Shown here: piece after piece, positions 1 through 9,500 of the stretch | Position numbering within the stretch: position 1 is the first letter of the stretch | Layout of the letters: each line of letters begins with the position of its first letter | Assembly (NCBI GenBank): GCA_947685225.1 | Contig: CANTUV010000014.1 | Location: forward strand, 5,394,001-5,458,000 | DNA length: 64,000 nt | DNA from: Garcia nutans | Taxonomy: Eukaryota > Streptophyta > Magnoliopsida > Malpighiales > Euphorbiaceae | Direction of reading: 5' to 3' | Program-made: the position numbers and the translations under genes | Notes under the pieces: generated by a model | Database searches by the model: none | Told to the model about the DNA's origin: nothing | What the model saw: the letters and a program-made list of their open reading frames with translations, nothing else

Positions 1-1647
1 CACCTTAGCTTGAGTTTGTTTAAGCTGAGTGAGGACAGGGTCTTCTTTTGGCTCTGGTGTTTTCTTATGGGGGTGATTTGAGGTTGTAGGGGTTTTTCCC
101 AAGTCAAGTGGCTGATATTGTCTTCCACTTCTTGTCAGAGCACTGACCTCTTCAGCAAGGTCGTTCAAATCTAACACACACACTTCATTCATTTTCAAGA
201 GAAGTTTGAAAGGATCAAACAACTCTACTTCCACAGTAATGGCATGGATGGAATGATTGGGCAAAGGGTTAGTGTTGATATTTGGTTGCCTCCTGAGAGG
301 AATGATGTCATCACTATCCACCAGATCCTGGATGCGGTTTTTCAGTGTCCAGCAAGCATCTGTTTTATGCCCATTCCCTTAATGGTATTCACAATATTCA
401 TTGACCTTATAATTGGAAGGTAATGGGTTTGGAGGAGGTCTTGGATCCAAAGGCTTCAAATATTTCCCTTCCACAGCCTTTTTAAACACCAAATGAAGGG
501 GTACTCCCAGGTCAGTATATTGCCTTCTCGGCTGATTTCTCGGCCCAAGATTGCCCACACGTAAAGGATTCGCAGGGGCAATATTGGCCACTTGATTGAC
601 CTTGCTTGAGGAAGGAGCTTGGCTTTGTTTCTTATATTTCGATGCAGCCCCCTCATCCACTATTTTACCCAACTGTATCAAATTTTATACCTTGGTTGCA
701 GTCGCAATGAGCGATTTGAAAGTAGGTAGATATTGGGTTTGCAGTTGAGCCTGATATGTAGGTCTTAAATTCCTGATTATGATATCAATATGCTCTTGTT
801 CTGAAGGGCAATTGATCATCTGGGCGGCTTTTGCCCTCCACCTCGTAAGGAACGAGGAGAAGGGTTCATTGTTGTTCTGCTTGGTAGTCTCAAGTTCCCT
901 TCTGGTGACATTCACCTCAATATTATAGTGGTACTGAGAGTTAAATGCATTGCAGATGTCTTCCCATGTCTTAATCTTGGAACGGTCTAGACTCACAAAC
1001 CATTTAAGGGCAGCCCCAGTCAGGGATTGTTGGAAGAGTTGAGCAAAGAGCTCATCATTTAAACCCCAAGGACTTAAGGCTCCCACATACATTTTCAGGT
1101 GAGTTTTAGGGCAAGTGGTCCCATCAAATCTGTCCATCCCAGACATCTTGAATTTTGGAGGCAATCTAGCTTGGGGAAACAAGGATAAGGAATCCATGTC
1201 TACCACCTCTTTGTGAGTTTTCATGGCAGTGATTGACCTCTCAAGCAATTCAAGTTTCCTTTTCAGTTCATCTGTTTCATTCTTGGAGGGTGGATCCTCC
1301 AAATTGATGACAGGGGTATTAATCTGAGCAGTCACGGGGGTACTAGTTTGCCCCACAATGGGTTCCTTCCCCAAATTTCCAGGAATAGGGACTGTCTTTG
1401 GTGCTCCTTCTAATTCAGCCAGGATGGCTACCCTTTGGGCAGCTAAAGCTTCATCAATTTTTTCTTGCATTCTAGCTTCAATTTCCTTAACCTGCCCATC
1501 CAGCAAAGCCTTAATATGTTCAATTGTGGCCATTTCAGTAATTGGAGTAGTTGGTGAAGTTGGGGTAGTAGAACTTGTGGGGGATAGCACAGTTGGTATT
1601 GGTGTGTCTGGTGTAGGTGAAGGCACATGGACAGTGGGTACCTGCAA
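1..1647 (-). pseudogene. Ty3/gypsy gag polyprotein, two in-frame stops, runs off the window
   Basis: Gag forms the retrotransposon particle. The frame reads from about 1647 down to position 1. The first ATG is at 1533-1531 (MATIEHIKALL), after a Pro/Thr/Ser-rich stretch that lacks an ATG. A retrotransposon gag domain lies around 1180-700, with the family-typical motif ALKWFVSLDRSKIKTWED and, further on, FLTRWRAKAAQM. TAA stops occur at 687-685 and 381-379, and the same frame stays open after both. The second stop falls inside a zinc-knuckle-like motif, CEYH then stop then GNGHKTDAC. Past it the frame continues to TRSGRQYQP, which in Tat-type elements leads into the protease region. There are no frameshifts, so decay is by point mutation only. 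Confidence 0.8.
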
Positions 1648-2263
1648 AGGTTAAGGGCAAGAGATCAGGGTGGTGTGTAGGGTAGGAAAACTCTTGGTCC
1701 ACTTATGTACATCAAAATTTTCTCCCAAAACAATGTTGTTATGTTGCATGAATGCACCTCATCACATCACAATTCATTTTAATGGAATGCGGCACTATCA
1801 TTAGGTACATACAACCTAAGGGAAGGTTCTATTGGCACATGAAAAATAGAGAATCGGCTTATAATAGGGACCCTTGAGTCTTGAGTAAGATATACCTAAC
1901 CACATGTAAAACAAGGAGTTTCGCGTGGGTCCAACAGTACGATTACTCATGGGCCACTCCAAAAGGATTGGAATGGTTTGCGATAACAGGGAGGACGCTT
2001 TGGCTGTCCGCCGGCATAATCAAGGAGACCTGCCGGTCAGCGCTACTTGCTATCCAGACTCAGAACTTTGAACAGAAAGAGAAGAAATTCATTTGAAAAT
2101 AATTTTTTATGCAATGGAGGAAAATGATTCCCCCATATATGCAAGAGAAAAAGATTCTCTGAATGACAAAACAAATACACAATTTATCAAATAAGGGACC
2201 ATTAAAGGAAAAAGATTCCTTTTGTCAACTTTCAATCCAACATCCTTAAAGAAAGGATATATA

Positions 2264-2590
2264 ATGCTAGGGTACCCTGCAAAATGAATAAAAATACCCT
2301 AAAGAAGGGCAAATCAGTTAAACGAATAATAATAACAGTCTACTATAATTCCATAAATCATTATTATTATCATTTTTTATTATTTTTTTTGTGTAATATA
2401 TAGCCATTATTTTATTTATTATTTTTTTTATGGTCCCCAGGAAGATATTTTTTTTTCAATTTTCAGTACTAATGTCTTTAAAAAAAAGACAACCATTGCT
2501 AAGGTACCCTGCCAAAATAAATAAAAATACCCTAAAGAAGGGCCAGTTAGTCAAATAAACAATAGTAGTCCACTAGGATCACATAAATCA
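2264..2590 (-). repeat. Leader duplication next to the primer binding site
   Basis: About 95 bp at 2264-2360 recurs at 2498-2590. Both copies contain GGTACCCTGC, then an A-rich stretch, ATACCCTAAAGAAGGGC, and end in CATAAATCA. After the copy near the PBS comes TTATGTTCCCCAGTGG; after the distal copy, past an AT-rich insertion, comes TTATGGTCCCCAGG near 2430. The duplicated block therefore seems to include the edge of the primer binding site. Short hairpin potential is visible (ACCCTAAAGAAGGG). Confidence 0.7.
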
Positions 2591-2599
2591 TTTTTATGT

Positions 2600-2617
2600 T
2601 CCCCAGTGGAGTCGCCA
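2600..2617 (-). other. Primer binding site of the LTR retrotransposon
   Basis: On the minus strand, TTTGGCGACTCCACTGGGG begins a few bases after the LTR end (TTCACA). Its complement ends in GGAGTCGCCA, like the 3' end of a tRNA with CCA. I suspect tRNA-Arg, as reported for Ogre elements, but matching to a tRNA set is needed to name it. Confidence 0.7.
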
Positions 2618-3064
2618 AATCTGTGAACCTCGATTTTTCGCCCGAAAAGTATCCGGGCGAAAGTTCACTCGTTGTCGGGAGTCGCCACTCAGTTTATTTT
2701 GTTCGAAGGGTAAAACTAAGAAAACCCCTTGTTTGACTCCAATAACTTGTCCAATGTAAAGGTTTCTAGTCTGCGAACCCAAGGAGGATTCGGGGACTAT
2801 GTCATGCATTTGACTAACTTGACAATAAAAAGAAGTAAATATAAAAAGGATGAAGAAAAGAAAAAAGGACTGATTGTTGGTAAGTTGTGGACTTGCTATT
2901 TGGGATGAATCCCAAATATGCCTACATACTCCCGTTTGAATGGGAGATCAAAGCCCATGTAGTTCGGAAAAGCCTATTTAAAGGCGATGAAAATTATGCT
3001 TCATGCATGTGTGTGTGTATGCTTCGTGCATTTTTCAGGCATTTTGCCAGAGTTGTGAGTTTTA

Positions 3065-3233
3065 GCACTTAGTGCAAAAATTGTATAATTTCGAGTACTT
3101 AGTACCAAAAGAGTTCGATTTAGGCTTCATGCCAAAAGTTCATTTTAATAGTGCCGTTTAGGTACTTAGTACCAAAGAGATGCAATTTAGGCTCCGTGCC
3201 AAAAAGGTTAATTTTATTTACGGCTTAATGCCG
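3065..3233. repeat. Array of six short palindromes in the LTR
   Basis: Six imperfect palindromes occur in 170 bp: GCACTTAGTGC (3065), GTACTTAGTAC (3095), GGCTTCATGCC (3123), GGTACTTAGTACC (3161), GGCTCCGTGCC (3190) and CGGCTTAATGCCG (3221). Most are followed by AAA and separated by about 20-40 bp. The arms change together, so pairing is kept while sequence differs. They lie downstream of the TATA-like box and would be in the transcribed R/U5 part. Confidence 0.75.
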
Positions 3234-3534
3234 AAAGGGTGATTGATTAGTCCATTAGGCCCTCAGACCTAAAAAGATTAGGTCTTTGACCGAGAAGAAA
3301 TTAAGAAGAAGATTAGAATGCTTATGATATGCTCGAATTGACCAAAGATGAATTATGATATTACCTTGATTAGAATTTTTCCACTTTTAAGTTTCAGATC
3401 TTGTTTCCTTACTCTTTTGAGTATGATTCTTGCTTTATACAACACAATATTAGAAATTCTTAAGCATAAAAATTTCGTCAGCATCTGGGCGTAGGAAGTC
3501 CAAAAGTTTTTTTTTTTTTTGAAAATCTGAAGCC

Positions 3535-3542
3535 TATTTATA
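3535..3542 (-). promoter_or_regulatory. TATA-like box of the LTR promoter
   Basis: TATAAATA on the minus strand, about 285 bp inside the LTR start, within GCCTATAAATAGGC. This fits the U3/R boundary of a plant LTR. No transcript data support it here. Confidence 0.6.
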
Positions 3543-3826
3543 GGCAAAATCGAGCTGCACGGCGGCTGGCCGCCGATCCCGGCGGCTGGGCCGCTGTCCT
3601 GGCCCACCGCGACTCGCGCTACTTCTGCTAAAACTGACTTTCCGGGAGCCACGGGCCTCCAAAAATTATTCCGGGACCATATCCGTGATTCTCACGTCGT
3701 CCCGGACATTTCAAGTACCATATAGATATACTTCCGGTGAACTTTTACCGTGGACCCCCGGTCCAGCCTAGTCATTTGCAGTCTGAGAAAATTGGCTTTC
3801 CGAGCCTCAAAATTCGAGTGTTCACA

Positions 3827-4062
3827 CAAGTATGATTTGAGCATGAATTGATCTTCCTTTTAAAAAGTCAACCTGTTCTGGAGAAATAAGTTTATCCATA
3901 AGAGGAGCCATACGATTAGCCAAAATGCGAGTACAAATCTTGCTAATGAAAGTGGCTAAACATATAGGCCGAAATTGTGTAAAATTAACAGGCCGATCAA
4001 CCTTGGGAATGAGAATAATCTGAGCAGAGCTAAAAGCTCGAGAAATAATTTGATGTAATTTT
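3827..4062 (-). pseudogene. L1 LINE reverse-transcriptase fragment split by the LTR element
   Basis: The minus-strand translation stays open for about 75 codons and shows L1 RT motifs: AQIILIPKVDRP, then TQFRPICLATFISKICTRIL, LANRM and GRSIH. It aligns block for block with the RT of the larger L1 at about 31630-31830 in this window (AQIVLIPKVDN, FRPICLTNFISKVCTRIL, GRSIHEHILL). It stops exactly at the LTR edge after a leucine codon and one base. At the other end it fades into AT-rich DNA near 4062. Confidence 0.85.
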
Positions 4063-4788
4063 TTTAAAGTATAAATATTTTTTATTTTTTATTGAATTTT
4101 AGGAAAAAATTGTTTTTTCATAGCTAGTTTTGTAACCTAAATATAATTGAGCTAAGCATACTTAAAATATAGAGGAAATTGCATCATATATTATTTTTTA
4201 AGTCTTATTTTTATTTTTACTACTTATACTTTTTCTTTTCATTTTTAACTTTTCAATTTTCAATTTTTATTCTTTTTTATCTTTTGATTTTACAAAAATT
4301 CAATAGTTTTTTTCTACTCTGTTTTTTTCAAATTAAAATCATCATCATCATCATCTTCTTCTCCATATACAAGCTTATACAGCTTCTCTTCTCCGTCTCT
4401 AATATTTGTTTGGCTATTTTTAAAAAAAAATTTGTATCTCATTGTTTATCACTTTTTGTTTTTATTTGGGTAACAAATCCTCATATATACTTGTTCCAAT
4501 TGCATAGCTAATTTGATCTTTTTTCATTTCTTTTCTTAAAATTATCATTAATGGATTAGATGTGAATGGACTGTTCTTGCGGCTGCTACCATCAATTGGT
4601 TTTTTACCGATGAAATGATGGCTGAATTCCAACTGGCTTGGAGGATAAATATAGAGGCAGTGGCTATCAAATTTATTGTAGATGTGTATAAAGGTTTTTG
4701 GAGCTTTGAATATATTTTTTTTATTGCTCAAGTAGATTTATCAACTTGTTTTTTTATGTTATAAGCAATTGTTGTCTTCTCACATTAT
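4063..4788. other. AT-rich spacer, no gene seen
   Basis: T-rich and A-rich low-complexity DNA with a short ATC repeat near 4340. Open frames here are short and compositionally biased (for example a Phe/Tyr/Leu-rich frame at 4179-4511); I see no homology or splice structure. Confidence 0.6.
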
Positions 4789-5445
4789 GAGGGTGTTTCT
4801 CAGAACTGGAGCTTTTCAGCTTATTCTGAATAAGTGATTTTTAGATTATAATCAGATTAAAAATAAACAGTTAAGTGTTTCTGTAAACTAGTTAATAATT
4901 AGCTGATAATCAATTTATGATCAGTTAAGTGTTTCTGTAAAATCAGCTTATAATCAGTTTTTAATTGCAGAAACTGTCAAAATGACCAAACTGTCCCTGA
5001 GTTTATTTATTGTATAAAAATAATTTTTTAAATGTCAATTCAAAATTTATTTTGCAATAATAATAATAAAATTTATTTAATAATAATAATAATATTGGCG
5101 TTATCAATAAATTATACAAATAAAAAACTACCATGTAAATATTACCAAATTAATTATAATTCTAAAAATATTTTTAATCAGACAATGAGAGTGGACATTG
5201 TATAGGGTGGGCAAATTTAGAATATTGAATATTAGGTAGGGATAGTATGGTCTTTTACTTGGTCAAAATTGCTTAAAAAATAAGTACTTAAAAAAAAGTA
5301 GCAAAACCCAACTTTTAAAAAACTGATTAAAATCAGATTATAATCTACTATTTAAGTTTTTAGAAACACTTAAATAAACAACTTATAATCTAAAAACTGC
5401 TTATAATCAGTTTTGTCCAGCTTTTAAGTTTTGAAAAACACCCTC
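4789..5445. mobile_element. MITE-like element with terminal inverted repeats
   Basis: The left end GAGGGTGTTTCTCAGAACT (from 4789) is mirrored by the right end AAAAACACCCTC (to 5445). Internal blocks also mirror: TTTTTAGATTATAATCAGATT on the left, and AATCAGATTATAATCTAC and CTTATAATCTAAAAACTGC on the right. It is about 657 bp and has no coding capacity. The flanks TAT and TAA would fit a degenerate TWA duplication of PIF/Harbinger-like elements, but I cannot fix the superfamily. Confidence 0.65.
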
Positions 5446-6500
5446 TAAAAATATAAAACTACTATTTTGATGATCAATTGACTACTAATAAAAAAATAAA
5501 AGAGAAAAAGAGCATATAATATATATGATTTTTTTTATTAGAGAGTTTTTTATTCTTTAATCCAAATGCATATCAAATATTTGAAAGAAAATTTATATTG
5601 TAGCTGCATATTAAAATATAACAACTGCATAATAATATTTTTTCCTTAAGCCAATAGATATATGTAGATATATGCTACATATATTTTTATATATTAAAAT
5701 ACTACAACTATATATAGATATTTTTTTTAAAAGATAATAAATATGTGTAGTAGTTATAGTTAGTATATAGTCAAATATAATCAGATATAATAACTATATA
5801 CTGATATATTTTTTTAAAGATAATAGATATATATAATTATATGCTACATATACTTTGATATTACAGTTGTATTCTATATTTTTTTTAAGTTATTAAATAT
5901 ATATAGTTATAGTTATTAGATAACTATATAATTATATAGTTATAGTTATTAATAGTTAACATATATTTATTAATATTAAAATAGAAAAGCTGCATATTAA
6001 TATTATTTTTTTAAAATAATAAATATATATTATATATATTTTTAATGTATATATTTATATATCTTCATGTACTTTTATATATCTTCATATATCTTTTTAA
6101 ATAATGATATTTTATAGTTTCAGCTCACATTATATTTACAATTTAAAAATATATTTACCATAAATTAAAAAAACTGATGTAATATTTTTAGAAATACAAT
6201 CTTATTTTAGATTATTTTTATAATTACCCCTAAAATATACTCTGTACATTAAAAAAAAAACTATAGAATAATATTTTTCTCGCAAAGCAAAAAGTAAAAA
6301 CTTCACAAAAGGTCAGAAGTTTCAAACTATGTATGTTTGGTTAATGGTACAATTCCTTTGCTAGGAAGAAAAAAAAGGCATAGAAGGAAATTGCCCCAGT
6401 CAATCAACAAACATACAAATGACTCAACTTCAAATAAATTTCTCATCTACACACTGAAAATATCAATTTTCGAATACAAAATCCGACCATTTCTCGGACG
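5446..6500. other. AT-rich upstream region and likely 5' leader of ALIX
   Basis: 5446-6250 contains repeated, diverged blocks of the type TATATAGTTATAGTTATTA and runs of T; no gene is seen. About 6300-6500 is less AT-rich and probably holds the ALIX 5' UTR and core promoter. I could not place a TATA box with confidence because TATA-like strings are everywhere. Confidence 0.5.
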
Positions 6501-9500
6501 ATGGCTGCCCAATCCTGCGCCGCGGCCACCACCAACATCATGTTGGCAATCTACGAGAAGAAAACTACTTCTCTCGACCTTTACCGCCCAATTCGCAACT
6601 ACATCTCCATGTTATACTCTGAACGCGAAGCTCAAAACCTCGAAGACGATCTCCAGACTCTTAAACAGTACCGTTCTGATCTTGAACGCCTATCTGACCC
6701 TTCTCCGACCTCTCGCCGTGACCTTCTTCAGAATTACTTCAAAGCCCTTTGCTTGGTCGAGACTCGTTTCCCAATCTCCCCTGATAAAGATCACATCAAT
6801 TCGATTACCTTTGTATGGTACGATGCGTTTAAGCAGAAGCAGAAAGCTTCTCAGCAGAATATCCATTTGGAAAAGGCCGCTGTGCTTTTCAACTTAGGGG
6901 CTGTGTATAGTCAGATTGGGCTTTCATTTGATCGCTCCACTGTTGAAGGGAGACGGCAGGCTAGTCATGCGTTTATTGCAGCTGCTGGGGCGTTTGCTTA
7001 TCTGAGAGATAATGCGTCGACTAAGGCGTCGATGGGGTCTAGTACCACCGTGGATGTGTCGGTGGAGTGTGTGGGGATGTTGGAGAGGTTGATGTTGGCT
7101 CAAGCGCAGGAATGTGTATTTGAGAATACTATTGCTAAAGGGAGTACTCCAGGTGTTTGTTCTAAGATTGCCAGGCAGGTTAGTGGTTTTTTATTATTCG
7201 TGTTTGATTTGACTGTTGGTTTGATTGTGGAATAATAATGGTTGAAATGTGAAATTTTAGATTTGTATACTTCATGGATAGTTCTTCTGATGCTATTAAT
7301 GGATAGACAAATCATGAGACTTGTGGTAGAAGTGGTAAATTCCGTGTCACTTTTACTGGAGTATTTTACTCATAAGCTCTGGTTAATATGTTGTTCTCTA
7401 AGAACTGCAAAAGTTATTGGAACATCTAGAAGGTGCTTTTGATGTGCATATATGAGCATTCATTGTTAGTACTGCAGAAACTAGATCATTAAGAATTGGA
7501 AAAGGACGTAATTGGTATAGTATAACATTTGTTTTGTCCTCAATTTTGTGTATTTGTATTTCACATGGGTTGCTTAACAATATGTAATTGATGCCATTAT
7601 GCTGTTGTTGCTTCACATAATAGCTTAAAAAGCTACATTTTGGACAGCGGTTGGACGGAAAAAGTGGTGGCTAAAATTTGCCTTTCTCATAATTGCAGTC
7701 AAGTTTTTAAAATTAGCCACCTTAGCATCCATGTGATTCATCTGTGTTATGCATGTAGCAGCTAAAGATACTGTGAGTCATTATTTTTTTATCTAAAGAT
7801 TTGTTTGAGCTTTGAAATGCAGATTTTTCTTCCTTTTTTTTGCATGTTGGTGGTTGATTTTGTATGTGGTGGTTTGAATTTGTTTTTAAATGCTTTTGGA
7901 TGTGACTGGATTCAGGTTGGCCTATACTATGAGGAAGCTTTAGCAGCACTGAATGTTGCACCTCTGAAGGATCATTTTGACAAGCCTTGGATTGCTCATG
8001 TACAGTTGAAGGCAGCGCTATTCTATGCTGAAGCTTGTTATCGTTATGGTCTAGAGCTGCATGAGAAAGAAGAAATTGCAGAAGAAATTTCACGGTTGAG
8101 AAGTGGGGTTAGTGCCTTAACTGAAGCAAAGAAAAACTCAAAAGGAGCCGCAGTGCAGCTTCTGGATGCAATCAACAAGCTCGAATCCTGTATCAATGGC
8201 AATTTCGAGAGGGCTGTGAAGGAAAATGATAGAGTTTACCTCATGAGAGTTCCTCCTCCAAGTTCCTTACCTCCTCTTTCAGCATTTTCTATGGTGAAGT
8301 CAATGTCAATGAATGAGGTATTAGATGCAAGCAAGGAAAAGATGTTTGCAAGTCTTGTTCCTGACAGCAGTGCAAAAGCTCTTTCTAGGTATACTGAGAT
8401 GGTTGATGACATCATCAGGATTCAAGCTGAGAAATTACAGCAAGGAAGTGAGCTTACTCGGGTGAGGCTAAAGGAAATGGACCTACCAGATTCAATTCTT
8501 GCTTTGGAAGGAAATTTTACGCTTCCAGCAGATCTTAAAGAAGATGTGGAAGCAGTGCAGATTAGTGGGGGTCCTGCTGGTTTGGAAGCTGAGTTACAGC
8601 AACTTAGAGATTTAAGAATGGTGAACCAAGAATTGCTAGTCCAGACTGAGGAGCTTTTGCAGAAAGAAGCAATAGAAGATGCTCAGTTTAGAAGCCAATT
8701 TGGTACAAGGTGGACTAGACCTCATTCTACCACTTTGACAAAGAATTTACAGGATAGGTTAAATAGATTTGCAACTAACTTAAAGCAAGCTGCAGACAGT
8801 GATGGCAGAATTGAGCGTTCAGTTAGGGATCATGGTGCACTCATGTCAATCCTTGATCGCCGACCGGTATGTCTTTCAAACAATTTGTATTGCTTTCATG
8901 CATGTCATAGAGGAACCCAATTTATTAGTTTTCCTCTGAGCTGGCAATGCGCATGATGTTCTGCGCCAAACTTGTGTTCAAGTTGTGATCTACAAGAGGC
9001 ATGGATCAATAAACAAATGATGCTCATTTTTGAAAATCCAAGAAACATTCATTGACTATTATTTTCTTTTGTTAAGGAAGATACAAAAATATTCTACTCT
9101 ATTAGGTTATTATGCGTGTACTGTGTAATTTCATGTGCCTTTTGCTGTTATCAGATAGAATCTGCTCTTCCAACACTCGCTAGGCCAATAATGTCTTTGG
9201 ATGCCAATGAAGATGCTATAATGGGGTCCCTGAAGCAGAGCTTGGTACATTCTTCTTTCAATGCTAAACTTTGTTATTTTTTTAAAACATTTGATTGTGT
9301 ATGATTTATATGTATATATTTTTTTTAAACTTAATTTTCCCCTGAACTGTACTCTGAATAAGGGGAAAAAATGAAAGGAAACATAAAGGAGGGAAAAAAT
9401 TACTGAGGCTTCAGTGCCTGCATCTTGTCACTCAAGCTTTGTTTTCTTTTTTAAATTGTTTTTTATTGGTCTTCTTCTTTGTATGGCAAAAATTAGGTTA

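Larger units (their letters stand above)
1..3826 (-). mobile_element. Tat/Ogre-like Ty3/gypsy LTR retrotransposon, 5' portion
   Basis: Read on the minus strand, the order is a complete 5' LTR (3826-2622), a primer binding site (about 2617-2600), a leader of about 950 bp, and a gag frame that runs off the window at position 1. Protease, RT, RNase H, integrase and the 3' LTR would lie outside. The long leader, the gag type and the PBS type fit the Tat/Ogre lineage of Ty3/gypsy elements; this is inference from family knowledge, since the pol genes are not visible. The LTR abuts an L1 reverse-transcriptase fragment at 3827, so the element inserted into an older LINE. Two in-frame stops in gag indicate this copy is not autonomous unless the stops are bypassed. 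Confidence 0.85.
2622..3826 (-). repeat. 5' LTR, 1205 bp
   Basis: On the minus strand the LTR starts TGTGAAC (3826-3820) and ends GTTCACA (2628-2622), a perfect 7-bp terminal inverted repeat with the usual TG...CA ends. The end is followed by the primer binding site. It contains a TATA-like box at 3535-3542 and an array of short palindromes at 3065-3233. The 3' LTR lies outside the window, so LTR divergence (insertion age) cannot be estimated here. Confidence 0.88.

Noticed and set aside
4179..4511. Hydrophobic plus-strand frame of 110 codons
   Set aside because: Produced by T-rich low-complexity DNA (Phe/Leu/Ile/Tyr only); no domain, no promoter.
6337..6897. Open frame on the plus strand covering the start of ALIX in another phase
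   Set aside because: It conflicts with the ALIX exon 1 frame, which matches the family from MAAQSCAAA onward; the product is low-information.
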